From Loripinus fragilis (lineage: Eukaryota > Mollusca > Bivalvia > Lucinida > Lucinidae): a DNA stretch of 64,000 nucleotides. Position 1 is the stretch's first letter; every line of letters begins with the position of its first letter. Below are positions 45,944 to 57,636 of the stretch, piece by piece. The translations under genes were made by a program, and so were the position numbers. The notes beneath the pieces are model-generated. The model ran no database searches and was not told the origin of the DNA. It was given only the letters and a program-made list of their open reading frames with translations. Location of the stretch: contig OZ026525.1 in NCBI GenBank assembly GCA_964019695.1, positions 66,806,253 through 66,870,252 on the forward strand, read 5' to 3'.

Positions 45944-46625
45944 GATACAGGGTATCAATGTACAGCAATTGCTCTTGCAGCACTGATTATCTCATCGTTG
46001 TTTACAGTTTCCGAGCTGGGGAACACAAGATATTGATCAGATGGCATTGTATGGCGATTCGCTTTACTCGAAAACTAAACATGACAGGTATCGAGAAAAT
46101 CAGTTTTTTACAGCATCAGATCTCCCTTGATTTGCAAACTACATGGGGCTGTCATTGCGCATTCAGTATTAATTTGATACGACATATGGTGTCTCCAGAA
46201 AAAGCATATATGATTCTGAGTTTTTGGCTGAATCATTACAGGAGGGAGTTCAATCTGGTGTTATTGTGTCCTATTTGCTTTTGCTTACACTGGATGATAT
46301 GACTGTGGCACTTATTTATAATCTATGTGCATGTGGAACATACTCTTTATTTGATTCAGATTTAATGGATGTTACAGGGAATCCAACATCAGAAGGAGCA
46401 GCTGTGCTGCTTACAGTTGATTGCATTGAAGACTTGAGTCAATATTTGATGAGGCTGTATCCAAATATATTGTTTAATATTACACCGGTCATCTTTAGTT
46501 GTGCCAAATAGTGCCAGTACACCATCTACAGACATTAACAGTTCTGGGACAGAAAATAAAAATCTACAAAATTTGTTGGAATATATAAAAAAACATATGA
46601 AAGTTAAAAAAGAAGGCAACGATTA
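45944..46625 (+). pseudogene. Broken cysteine-protease-like frame (C76-like type)
   Basis: The reading shifts between frames but keeps a consistent order: GYQCTAIALAAL (45949-45984) with a QC pair suited to a nucleophile, DIDQMALYGDSLYSKT, then after a gap AESLQEGVQSGVIVSYLL, MTVALIYN, GTYSLFDSDLMDVTGNPTSE and GAAVLLTVDCIEDLSQYLMR. The order recalls the papain-like peptidase domain with an FDSH motif found in some eukaryotic mobile elements. Here the expected histidine is an aspartate. A polar linker (PSTDINSSGTENK) follows to 46620. Two or more frameshifts make it dead. The family identity is from memory of the motif order and needs a profile search. No helicase or transposase is adjacent. 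Confidence 0.45.
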
Positions 46626-46832
46626 GGAATCAATACAATCAAGCATTACGCATGATCCAGGATGCCGCACGGGAAAGTGACAAAAAAAAACAATAAAACA
46701 TCACTAACAAGAGAGCCAAGAGGTCAGCCCTTTCCTAGCAGGTGACCACAAGGCTGCATGAACAGACATGAAAGCATGATAAACACGGGACATAAATAAC
46801 AAAACTGATCCACAAAAGAAGTACCACCTTGC
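46605..46832 (-). mobile_element. SINE-like repeat F2, 5'-truncated
   Basis: Read on the minus strand, it runs from aaggtggtacttcttttgtg to the degenerate 3' end near 46610. It directly overlies the end of the protease-like relic. Confidence 0.6.
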
Positions 46833-48310
46833 ACATTGATAAGTCTGTTTCACGAGCAGTGGATTTTGACGTGGCTAGTGACTGTGAAACATACTTTTGC
46901 CAAGCTATACCAAACAATTACACATACGCCTCTACCACAAACTTTGGCCAATGCATTAAGAACAATCACACATATGTGTCTGTATCCCTCAAGACTGAAA
47001 TATATTCGAATTACCTGTCAAACTGCAAATTGTAATTCAATGGCATCACACACATTTCAACGAGAATTCCACATGTTGTTAGCAGCTAAAAAAAACTTAT
47101 AATCCCATCATGCACTAAGTCACTAATAACAAAAAACAGAGCAAAATTGTTCAATTTAGTTTAAACAATAACTATTTCGAAAATACAAAGCATGTTTCAA
47201 CAGCACAATGCGTATCAACTACTGGCCTCTCATAGAGTAAATTAGACATCAGATGTCTTAGAGCTGGAAGCTTTTGATTTCGGTATATAAATGTGATTAT
47301 GAAATAGGATTATCAAGTGTGAAATGTGAATGTTTAAGTCAGCTCTGAGCTTTCTTGGCAAATAGCTGTATTACGCTAACTGGTGTAAATAATGTTGAAC
47401 GAAGTCGACATTTTTTAGACTATTTTTATGACTGTCCTAGGTGGCTGCCGAATCATACACTAACAAGAAGATCTTTTTCATGAGTAGTCTTTATAAGAAT
47501 GTATTGAATGAGCTTCGATTTCTGAATTTATTTACTTACCGTCTTAATGAAATTGTCTGCCATCGATCTTTAAACATACCTCATTAAGCAAATGAATACA
47601 AAGCAAGCAAATGATATGATTTTACTGCAAATTAGTTTCCCAGACATTTGTTTGATCGACAAGAAACTATCTTTATGACTGTCTTATCAGGTAGTTTATG
47701 ATCGCGTGTTGGCAAGAATGAACTCAGAGATGTTGTCAAAGGCTCAGACAATTACACAACGGACGATCGTAAATTAGTGAGAAGGAAGTTGCATTTGTAC
47801 ACAGTTGCATCTCTCAATTTGTAGAGATTAAGCCAGGTCAGTCGAAAATGTTTTTTCTTGCATGGCATTATTTCACTCCCAGACGCAACGCCATGTGATT
47901 ATTAAACGTAGCTATCGCTATCACCAACTTCGTAAAGTATTTCGAAACTTTACTGAGGTCACTAAGAGTCGTTCAATATAATGCTGGTTTGAAAACTCTT
48001 AATAGTACGTTACACAAACGTATTATACACGTAACTCAACATTGTCACAATTTACTTTCCCCACCGAGAAGTTTGGACGCTAGACTTGACCTGAGAAATA
48101 TATGGGTAATGCAACTCTGATCTGGCAGTTGGCCTTATTCCACAGGTGCCACCAGGTGTAAAATGGACAAACAGCCAACAAACACTGTCACTATAAAAAC
48201 ATGCGCACCTACCAAGGGTGGTTTATTATTCATATAGGCTACTTTTACTTGTATCACAAATAGCAGGGTCTGTACTTTGAAGTAGAAATTCATAGTATAT
48301 CTAAAGCGTT
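46833..48310. other. Unique sequence; small repeat at 47858-47905
   Basis: Two overlapping plus-strand frames at 46829-47102 lack recognisable domains. 47858-47905 is the TCACTCCCAGACG repeat also seen at 8597 and 51961. Nothing else found. Confidence 0.45.
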
Positions 48311-48311
48311 A

Positions 48312-48864
48312 TTACTTGACTTTTTGCTTACTGTAAAGGCGGTAAATTTAATATTCATATTCGGGCGTGGTTCGGCTGTTTCATCTGCGAAACAAGAGAA
48401 ATCAGGTTTTATGTATAATTTGGTAAAGAGCAAATAGGATGTTTGAGCCGCGCGAACGTGCATGCATTTTATGAAAATCCTAAACGTATACAAACTGAAC
48501 TCACATTCATTAACACTTAAAGCGCATAATCTCACAAAATGTTTGTTTTTTTTTTTGGATAAAATATTTGAAGCCGCATAGACAAACACTGTGGAACCAG
48601 ATCAGACTGCTCCTGTAGGAGCAGTCTGATCTGGGTCAACAATGTTTGCCTCCCTGCTTATGTTATATAGACATTTTCAGATGCAGTTATTTTGCTGGTG
48701 TTTTAAGGACTAAATAATGACTGAGGTTGTGGCACAAGATGATACAATTATACTTTTGAATAAAACCACGCCTCCTTTTCAGCTTTTACCTATGCCTAAG
48801 ACTGACTAGTCCTTATTACGCATTCACGAGGTGCCGCCTTTACAGTAAGCGAAAAGTCAAGTAA
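48312..48864 (+). mobile_element. MITE, TTACTTGAC family, copy 1 (553 bp)
   Basis: Left end TTACTTGACTTTTTGCTTAC then TGTAAAGGCGG; the right end is its complement with one mismatch; TA on both sides (48310-48311, 48865-48866). A central perfect hairpin at 48597-48634 has 18-bp arms (ccagatcagactgctcct). The second copy at 49752-50287 is in the same orientation. The 99-codon minus-strand frame inside is not a gene. Confidence 0.85.
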
Positions 48865-48955
48865 TACACCAACGTATTGTACACATGACTCCTCATCACA
48901 TCGTCAGACTGTCATTTCTACGGCTGGGATTCTGTTGTTTTTACTTCTTTGTTCA

Positions 48956-49372
48956 CACACTGGTAAATGTATACGTCGATTTGGTGGTATTTACGCGTAT
49001 AGTACCTTAAAGACCGGAAGTGGTAGATATTGGCCTTAATACTATGTAGAAAATACATGCCATATGCCTAAAGGACTATAGAATTAGATCATTTTTATGT
49101 ATTCGGCATGCAGATGGCGATTTATGTAAGCATTTAGGAATAGATTCGAGTACCGATCTGAATGATCGGTGCTCGAATCTATTCATAAATGCTTACATAA
49201 ATCGCCATGCACATACTGACTGCTTAAAAATGATCTTATTCTATAGTCCTTTAGGCATGTGGCATGTTTTTTTTTTACATAGTATCAACACCAATATCTA
49301 CCACTTCCGGTCTATGAAGTACCGGCAATACGCGTAAATACCACCAAATCGACGTATACATTTACCAGTGTG
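48956..49372. mobile_element. Near-complete 417-bp palindrome with 5-bp flanks
   Basis: Starts CACACTGGTAAATGTATACG and ends with its complement. Pairing continues through ttggtggtatttacgcg, ggaagtggtagatattgg, ggactatag and a centre at about 49148-49186 (agattcgagtaccgat / atcggtgctcgaatct). Each arm is about 200 bp with small indels. GTTCA occurs immediately outside both ends (48951-48955, 49373-49377), a candidate 5-bp target duplication. Foldback-type element; superfamily unassigned. Confidence 0.85.
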
Positions 49373-49454
49373 GTTCATTGCTGTTGCCATTGTGTTTGTG
49401 CGTTGAGGGAGAGAGTTCAAGTGTAGTACTGCTTATATGATAGAGATCTTTGTG

Positions 49455-49520
49455 TTCTTTCTAGTTTTGCAATCATTTCACCGAGGAAGAGTCACTCGGT
49501 TACGTTGCTTTAATTATACA
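49455..49520 (+). mobile_element. SINE-like repeat F1 fragment
   Basis: A 65-bp internal piece of F1: ctagttttgcaatcattt, gaggaagag, ctcggttacgttgcttta. The overlapping 69-codon frame is incidental. Confidence 0.5.
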
Positions 49521-49751
49521 TGCAAGAGCATAGGCATGGTAACCAAGCATCGCATAATGTTTACATTTGGTTGTTATTGATAGGGGCGTGTTTGTCCTAT
49601 TGCAACCAAAGCATGGTCCGATATTAAACTTTAATCGTTTTAATTGCTTACATTTTTTGGAGTCGATCTCACTTTCTTCGCGTTTCGATGACATCAAACG
49701 TATCTTAATCTTGAGATTATTGATGAAGTTCGAACTGCAATCGTTTCAGTA

Positions 49752-50287
49752 TTACTTGACTTTTCGCTTACTGTAAGGGCGGCAACTTTAATATTCATAT
49801 CTGGGTGTGGTTCGGCTATTTCATCTGCTCAGGAAGGGAAATTAGGTTTTATTTATAATTTGGTAAAGAGTTAATAAGCTTTTTGAGCCGCGCAAACGTG
49901 CGTGCATTTCATGAAAAGCCTAACCGTATACACATTGAACTCACATTTATTAACCCTTAAAGCGCATAATCACAAAATGTATGTTTTTGTCGTCCACTAA
50001 ACTATTTGAAGCCTCATAGATAAACAATGTGGACCCATATCAGACTGCTCCTGTGGGAGCAGTCTGATCTGGGTCCGCAATGTTTGCCTCCGTGCCTATG
50101 TTAAATATACATTTTCAGATGCAGTTATTTTGCTGGCTTTTTAAGTACTAAATAATGGCTGAGGTTGCGGCACAAGATGATACAGTTACTTTTGAATAAA
50201 ACCACGCATTCTTTTCAGCTTTTACCTATGCCTAAGGTTGACTAGTCCTAAATACGCCTCTTTACAGTAAGCGAAACGTCGAGTAAT
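49752..50287 (+). mobile_element. MITE, TTACTTGAC family, copy 2 (536 bp)
   Basis: Same termini and TA flanks (49750-49751, 50288-50289) as the copy at 48312, with a central stem at 50032-50075 (arms of 20 bp, one mismatch). It is shorter mainly through a deletion near the right end. Confidence 0.85.
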
Positions 50288-50289
50288 AG

Positions 50290-51013
50290 CTTATAATTAT
50301 TCCCGATGTCCCCATTCCTGTGCTTCACAACCAATCAGTTTGCACAGACAATCATTTTTTGCCAACTTAATCACATATTTTGTCAATATTTGAAATATCT
50401 ATTAAGTAAATCATTAAGTAAGTCCGTGAAGTGGTCAATGCGACCATTTCCAAAGTCGCAGTCATGAAATTGGAGGAGAAAATTATAAGAAGGTCAAAGC
50501 TGCGCTCGTTCCCATTTAATTCCTTTATAATTGTAATATATGATATAACCTATACAAAACTGTCTCTTATAGAAGGTTTCGAAATATAGCAGCAGATAAG
50601 GAAATATAAGACTTCAATGGAAACCAGTTTTATTCCACTGAGACCAAGGCTAATACAAGCCTAAAGGTGAGCAAAACATGTATAAAACTAATTTAAGTAA
50701 GTAATGAGGAATTGTCTTAAGGCAAACAATCAATGTTATTCAGCAAGAATCGATTCCAGTCATAACAAACATTGACTTAAGGCAAATTCCAAGAATTGTT
50801 ATTACTGTTCAGAATATTTTTCCGTTTTCAATTTGTAAACGGAAAGATTTGCGTCGAGGAGCAAAATTAATTGGACAGTCGAAAGAGCGCTTCATAATGA
50901 ACAGTTACTTCATTCTGATATCTAAGTATACATTGTTCATGTACAAGGTTTACAACTATGGTCTCATAGTCGATATAAATGTCTTGCATGATCATGTTAA
51001 TAAACTTTCATGG
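50290..51013. other. Unique sequence, nothing recognised
   Basis: AT-rich. No gene or repeat partner. Confidence 0.5.
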
Positions 51014-51185
51014 GCGGATCCAGAGGGAGGGAGACAGGAGGTTCAGACCCCCTCTGGAAAATTCAAGTCGCTATAGGTGTCCTTAAAATTCTGGCATGGA
51101 GATCCCTGAAATACGTTGATGACTAAAACGCGTTGTCAGGACCCAAAACCCCGCCCCCAACCCCGACGGAATTTTCTGGATCCGC
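51014..51185. mobile_element. Inverted-repeat element, GCGGATCCAG type, copy 2
   Basis: Ends gcggatccagagggag and ttctggatccgc. The interior is purine- then pyrimidine-biased with C-rich runs. About 170 bp, against about 320 bp for copy 1. Confidence 0.6.
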
Positions 51186-51321
51186 GTATTCACACCGGGT
51201 AGGCGGCAATCGAAAACGTTAATATAAGCGACGAACGTAGATCAAAAATCGTTCGAAACAGAGTCTTCGATTGCAATTTGTCACCCGACTGGCGACAAAT
51301 GGCAATCGAAAACACTGTTGC

Positions 51322-51575
51322 AAAGGATTTACTGAAACTCTCGTCTAAACGGCACCCAGTCTTAAGACGTAAAATGAGGGGTGGGAGTAGAAGGCGCAAG
51401 TTTTAACGGTTTTGTAAATGATGAATCGCTTTGAAACCTATTTTGATGCTTTCTATGTAAATTTTACTACAGGAACAGACCAATTTTAAAAACATTAGGG
51501 CAATTTCAAAATTTAGGTTTTGCAATCATGTCAACTAGGGAAAATATACGCCTTATCGCTAGAACTCCTTCAAGA
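51322..51575 (+). mobile_element. Right-end fragment of the 43.9-kb element
   Basis: Matches 44535-44784 through aatgaggggtgggagtagaa, tgaatcgctttgaaacct and cgccttatcgctagaactcc. Only this end is present. Confidence 0.8.
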
Positions 51576-51830
51576 CTTTCATGAATTTTTACAACAGTTT
51601 TGGTTTGTTTTATTTGCTTATTTATCTTTGTTTGAATAAACAAACTGTAAAAACAGTTTTATGATAACATTTTATATTCCCCATTAAGAAAATTAATATA
51701 CATTTGAAAATGCAAAATACTACCTTAAAATTGTTTGAAAACAGTTGCTAAAACTTGTGAGAAAGTCCTTAGATTGAAGGTCGAACATGTCTTTAACAAC
51801 AAAAGTGAAAGTAGCATATAACAAAACAGT

Positions 51831-51964
51831 TATTGACTTCGATTTTGGTAGACATTAGGATTTATCTACCCTTTATAGTGATATTCACCTCGGTCTAGCG
51901 GCCTCGGTGAATTATCACTTTTTCGGGTAGATAAATCCTTATGTCTACCTCATTGAAGTCAATA
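51831..51964. repeat. Imperfect palindrome with about 60-bp arms
   Basis: tattgacttcgattttggta starts the left arm and gaagtcaata ends the right. Pairing includes gatttatctaccc and gtgatattcacctcgg. The unpaired centre is about eight bases. Probably a foldback element. The TCACTCCCAGACG repeat follows within 15 bases. Confidence 0.85.
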
Positions 51965-52789
51965 ATTGTATAATATCACTCCCAGACGAGACGCCATATG
52001 GTAAACTTTGCCCGCATCTATGATTTTTGTACGAGCATGCGAGCAGCAAATGCTCCGGCCGGAGTGTGCGTTCGTGCTGGCTCTTATGAGCCTTAAAGTT
52101 AGCTGCAGCGTCAAATATCTTAACTGCTTGTATTGGCCCACGTGACTCTTACCATGATGTCTTGGTTGCAACAATGATGAAGTATACCGACATGCGCCGA
52201 TCCAGAAGGTTTTGCCAGAGGGGGTCGAACTCTGAAAACTTGAGTGTGAGGGTGGGATAGGACAAAGGATCACCAATTGGCATCATGAGACTAGCCTAGT
52301 GATGACAAACGGTGATCGCGAGGGACGGATTTTTCTAGGAAAAACATGAAAAAGACTACCAGAAAACCCTGATATACGCTGAGATGCGACTGGTGAAGTC
52401 ATTTTAACATTACAATGACGGCACGGATCAACGTGCGGCCGACGTATGGCTGTTCCTATTTTTATCTCTCCCATGGGCTGTGACTTTCCCACAGGTATGT
52501 GAGATAAAAATAATTCATCATTGGTGTTCATTGGGGACAGGAAAATCCCAAACCAAGTCCACACCGTTGCAGTGGGAAGCGAGACTTGCCAAATTTCCCA
52601 CTGAACGGGGGACCCGAGTGTTGAAATTTTATCAAACCACTGAACAGCAATGATCAATTATTTTTCTCATATACCAATTCTACATTTAGCCACGTCCTGT
52701 ATAATATTTGTTGGTGAAGTCACTGGGCTATATTTTATTAGAGTCTTTTTCCATGATCATACATTAGCAAGCTGAACTCTCTTTTGTAC
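51965..52789. other. Mixed repeat fragments
   Basis: 51961-52006 carries the TCACTCCCAGACG repeat, 52245-52440 is a diverged relative of 29960-30130, and 52457-52513 is a small inverted pair (tatttttatctc / gagataaaaata). Two minus-strand frames of 105 and 124 codons lie in this repeat-derived sequence and show no recognisable domain. Confidence 0.45.
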
Positions 52790-53130
52790 TTCAACAACAG
52801 CGAAATCAAGGGCAAATATTTAGTGCCTTTGGAATGCATTTAAGCCCCCCGATGGCTTGGGCTGCTGTCCGTTCTATTCTGATCTTGCTGATTCGTTATT
52901 ACTTGTTACTCCCGTTGTGGGAGTCTAAAATTGTTGTATGTTTTGTTGTACGTAACTTTTTGTCCATTCAAGTTTTGCAATCATCTTAATGGGGAAGAGA
53001 GAGAGCTGGTTGCTGTGCTTGGTTTGTCTTCCTGGTGTGTCGTGACTGTTGTGTGGCTCTTCCTCGCGGTGCCATGGGTTTTTCTGCGGTTTGTGATTGT
53101 GGTATTTCCTGATCACACTCACTATTTTAG
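52790..53130 (+). mobile_element. SINE-like repeat F1
   Basis: All F1 landmarks are present, from the taagcccccc.gatggcttgg 5' module to the gattgtggtatttcctgatc 3' end. The 84-codon frame inside is incidental. Confidence 0.7.
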
Positions 53131-54036
53131 ATGTTTACAGTCAATGACGCGTTCTGTACAAATCAACTTGAAACAGCGAATATAAACAGCACATTAAACA
53201 ATGAATAAATGATTATTTCATCCAAATTGATTTACAAGAACTAGCTTTTCAGCAACAGTAACTTGAGAAAGTAAGTTTGTTGAGTAAAAAGTGATTCTTT
53301 TTAACATCGTCATCGTCATTCTGGTGCATTCAGTCACTCATAATTTGCCAATCGCAATGCACTCAGGATGATCAAGGCATTGAAAAATAAATTTAGGTAA
53401 AAAATCGCAGTCTTGCTTTCTACCACGTTGAAGGACGACTTTAATCACTGAAATTTCAACATTTAATTTTTTTTTCTGACTGTCTCAACTTCCGTTCTCC
53501 TAAGGAATACAGTCATGCGCCAAAAATATTGCATGTAGGTTATCTTGCATTAGCAACCGGCCTCGCATTAGTTACGCTTATCTCACATGTGTATCGATGT
53601 GGAACAGATTTTTCCAACAGCCAGCTAGCATAGGGATCACTCGATCTTGTATGCATTGGTATGTGATAAAGAATTCTCTCACATGAGTAATAACAACGGA
53701 AATCTCGATCAAGACTCATATTCAAGTCGAATCATTGTGGTTCGTTCTCCCATGTTATTGTTGGAAAGCATAATTAGATCAAATCATGCGCAAGGCTCCC
53801 TAATGTCAAGTAAGCCACTGTTCTTATTTCTTAAAATCCCAAAGCAATTATCTCTACTAACCTGCGAAAGCACGCACATGTTTTAAAATATACGTACATC
53901 AGATTTAAGCGTCGATAAGATTCTAACACGAGATCTAGTCCCAAGCCAGACGAACTTTATGACGAATAGTTCTACCAAGTGAACACATTGACATTTTAAG
54001 TTAACATACATACTCTTGTCACGCTATTATTACATA
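53131..54036. other. Unique sequence, nothing recognised
   Basis: Open frames of 61-79 codons near 53540-53886 have no recognisable domains. Confidence 0.45.
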
Positions 54037-54038
54037 TA

Positions 54039-54277
54039 TGAGCCGCAACATGTGATTTCCAACAATTTGAAATTTTGACAAGTGTAGACTAGGACGAGCC
54101 TCTTCAGCCTCCTTTTAAGCTTAGAAACTCCAAAGAGTGTTCAGTCAGTAACTTAACAATCATAGAGTACTCAAGCGACTAGCAAAGGCTCTGATCAGAC
54201 TGCGCGTATGCGCAGGCTGATCTGAGGCTTTGCTGGTCGCACATACCACATTGTTGGAAATCTCATGCCATGGCTCA
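54039..54277 (+). mobile_element. Palindromic MITE, TGAGCC family, copy 3 (239 bp)
   Basis: TA on both sides (54037-54038, 54278-54279). Central stem at 54175-54240 with ctctgatcagactgcgcg and gcgcaggctgatctgagg. Closest by eye to copy 1. Confidence 0.85.
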
Positions 54278-54310
54278 TAGATATTTGACATGCAAGATTA
54301 TAGTATACAG

Positions 54311-54540
54311 TCAAATCTCGTAAATTCGAAGTCCTCAAGACTAGAGGTTTTATTTCGAATGTTCAGTAGTTCGAATGATAGGGAGGAGGATATACATGTA
54401 AAAGTATTTAACCCCCCCCCCCCCCAAAAAAAATGAGTATTTTCAAGTTTTCTTTATAGGAAGGTGGATATAAAAGTATTCAACCCCCCATAATGAGTGT
54501 TCTTAAGTGTTCCTCATCAAACATATGTGATGTTTGCGTA
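54311..54540. repeat. Degraded pogo-like terminus and two-unit tandem repeat
   Basis: tacagtcaaatctcgtaaat with nearby ttcgaa words resembles a pogo-like inverted repeat, but no partner end was found. It is followed by two imperfect units of about 80-95 bp (aaaagtatttaacccccc ... aatgagtattttcaag and aaaagtattcaacccccc ... aatgagtgttcttaag). Confidence 0.45.
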
Positions 54541-54715
54541 AAGGAAATAGTGTAGGCCGCTGTATAATCCTGTGGGCATTTTTGGGTAAAAGTGTCAAAC
54601 ATACGCTTTCTTGTAGACAAATGTATCCGGTTTAATAAAAAAGATGCTTCCATTTTTTTCTTGTCGTTTTAACGCCATGGTGACGTGACAAAGTGATGTA
54701 TCCATTTTTGACTTA
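54540..54715 (+). repeat. Left arm of a distant inverted-repeat pair
   Basis: atagtgtaggccgctgt, atttttgggtaaaagtgt, aagatgcttccattttttt and gacgtgacaaagtgatgt appear in the same order in the reverse complement of 59110-59290. The 4.4 kb between contains only F1/F2 copies and unique sequence. Confidence 0.65.
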
Positions 54716-56177
54716 TTTAGGGTTTGAAAATTGATTACTACGAATTCCAGTTGACATAAACAAGTACTGTTTGATCAGTTTAAACAATATACGATATTAC
54801 AGTTATATATGCTACTTACTTAAAATGTATTACTACTTAACACAGAACTATCACTAGACAATGGGCTACCAAATGTCCTTCAAGATGGTTTTGTACGCTA
54901 TAATTTTCTAAAACCAAACTATAAGCCACAGATTAATGTATGTTAACTCTATAGCGGTTACAGCGTTACTTTGCAATAGCAAAATTTACTTTGTTACCCT
55001 GTAATAATAGGAAATCCTATCAAATTTTTCCTTATTCTTACGTGACAATATAATCTTTTAATTCTTTCAAATGACTAGCAATATAGTTTTATTCAGTAAA
55101 AGGGCCTGTTATTACTGTAATGAACTTTGCTTTCTTTTAAATACATAATGCTAAAGCAAAAAACGCACTTTATGAGTTTACACTGTTGGTGGTTTATTTC
55201 TGCATTTAACTGCCATTAACTGAAAAAACCAATAAAGCATTGATGAGTATGGGAATAAATTTGAGCCTAAATCACATAAAACGTTCATTTCAAGTCGGTG
55301 TATATGATCAAATACATGAACAGCATTTTAGAAGCTGCTAATTTCATGATCGATCAATGTTTCTTTAAAATCCTATTTATAACAAGAATATTTTAAAGAG
55401 AGTATTCCACTTATCATCTATGTTGTCTGGTTCTAAAACATTGTGAAGCATTGAAACAGAACAGTATAGTTTTTTGTGACTTTGTGCCCGAAGAAGAAGC
55501 GATTTCGTGCATGATGAAGAAGCCGATTTTAGCTCGATATCAAAGTATATTTTACACTAATTAAAGAGAAAAGAATTATTGAAGACTTATAAAATGTATG
55601 TTTAAACATTACTTTATCAGATTTCTAGAATAAAATATCTCATTCTAGCGGTGAAAGTCCAAAACAATCGACTTATAAAGCATCATTATGTGTTTTGCAA
55701 TGCAACTAATAATCAATCTGCCCCTTCATTTTCAAAAACAGCTTTATCGATTTTTCAATTGAAGAGCGATTGCTAAGGGAGATAACAATGTGAAAGGGGT
55801 CTATTAGTTTTAATGGTTCATTCATTATAGTCATACACTTGAAAGAAATAGGTTATCACCCAGAAAAGCTCCCTGGCATTGGTACTATAATATCTATATT
55901 GTAGCCATTGCTAAATTACTGGACCAAAATAAATTATTTGTTAGTTTGTTCGCATAATTCAAATCAATTAGGTTTAGTCTTACGGCTGAATTTTGTTTCA
56001 GATTATAGCATTTTGATATTAGTCAATCAAATGCGAACATTATGATTGAAACAAATATACAACAAATTGATTCTTTGCATATTACAAATAAAACAAAATA
56101 CATTAACTGTAGTACCAGAAAAATACATAAAAGGAGCAAGTTCAATTGATTTTGGTACTTTGCAAGTAAAAATAGAA
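54716..56177. other. Unique AT-rich sequence
   Basis: No gene or repeat recognised. Confidence 0.5.
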
Positions 56178-56420
56178 AGTGAGTATGATCAGAAAATACC
56201 ACAATCACACACCGCAGACAACCCAAAGGCACCGCGAGGAAGAGCCACTCAACCGCCACAAGACACCAGGAAGACTAATTGAGCAAAGCAACTCTCTCTT
56301 CCCCAACATGATGATTGCAATACTAGAACAGCCACAAAGTAACGTACAACAAAACATACAACAATTACAGACTCCCAAAATGGAAGTAGCAATGAACAAA
56401 AGTCAACAACAGAACCACAA
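56178..56420 (-). mobile_element. SINE-like repeat F1, 5'-truncated
   Basis: The minus strand reads the 3' part of F1 ending at gattgtggtattttctgatc, then atactcac. It is head to head with the next copy. The 117-codon plus-strand frame covering both is repeat sequence. Confidence 0.65.
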
Positions 56421-56427
56421 CAATATC

Positions 56428-56625
56428 ATTGTTGGCAGTGTTACTTTGTGTCCTTTTGGGTTTTGCAAATATCTTGAAGAGGACGAGAGAGCTGGTTGCT
56501 TTGCTTTTTTTGTCTTACGAATGTCTTGTTAGTTTAAATGTCCTGTGACTCTTCCTCACGGTGCCGTCGGTTGGTCTGCGGTGTGTGATTGTGGTATTTC
56601 CTGATCATACTCACTTACTTTTTAA
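56428..56625 (+). mobile_element. SINE-like repeat F1, 5'-truncated
   Basis: Starts near gttactttgtgtcctttt and runs to gtggtatttcctgatcatac. Only about eight bases separate it from the inverted copy. Confidence 0.65.
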
Positions 56626-57636
56626 TACTGAGTAGATTGCCCTCTTAAAGTTGTATTTGCTAGTACAGTTGACAGTTTTGCATGTTTCTTTTGGCGAGTT
56701 TACAACTTATTCTTATTTTTAGTACACATATAGCTCTTTGTTATTATTCCATTTACCATGTTTACAAGGGTCCTATAATATTTTGTCAACGGTACAGTTC
56801 AGGTATATAAGTGTTCATTGCTAAAACTAAGTCAGGTCACATGACTGCACTTTCTTATTCAATATTTCACTTTTCTATAAGAACATTGTACAATCTATTA
56901 TGTCACCTAGTAAAATTTTGTTTGGACATATTTTTAGCTGATAAAGTTTTTACTTAAATTGGTATTAAAGTAACAATTGACCTGTTTCCTTGGATATGAT
57001 CATACATAATGTGATCATTGCCATAGAGTAAAACTCAACACTATAACCAATTTTCCCATTATTGGTTGAGCAAGTGATAAGAAGTACAAAGTTTATGTGA
57101 TTGACAGTTTCGTTAATTGAACAACCAAAGATATGCTACACATAAACTTAAATTAATTAAAACGTTTAAGTTATGCCCTTACATCTGCATACGCAACTAG
57201 ATGCCAGGATACAAAAAGATTTGGTGACAGTCTCTTTAAACAATAACTGATTACAGACAGTTATAATGCATAAGATATGACTACCTCCCTCAAAACATTT
57301 AGTAATTATAAAGGATAATTCTTTTATGGTATTAATTTGAACCTATATATACATGGATACATAGAATCTAGCCTGTATCATGTTACGTAACTGAATATGT
57401 TTACCCATTATTTGAACAACTAAAGTTGAAAAAAATACAAAAAGTGATTTTTACGAATAACTGATGAGATTTATTTCAAATAAACTTAGATTTTCCTATT
57501 ATCATTTAATTTGCTACTAAATTCCAAAATCTATAATTTTGGGCAAATCATTTTTTTAGATATAAAAAAGTTAAATGATATACTATTTGGCAATTGTTGC
57601 ATGAATAATTAATATGAACTTATTAAATGTGTCTTG
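56626..57636. other. Unique AT-rich sequence
   Basis: No gene or repeat recognised. Confidence 0.5.

Noticed and set aside
48290..48589. 99-codon minus-strand frame as a gene
   Set aside because: It lies within a MITE left half and is not kept in the second copy at 49.75 kb.
52283..52657. 124-codon minus-strand frame
   Set aside because: It overlaps repeat-derived sequence related to 29960-30130 and shows no recognisable domain.
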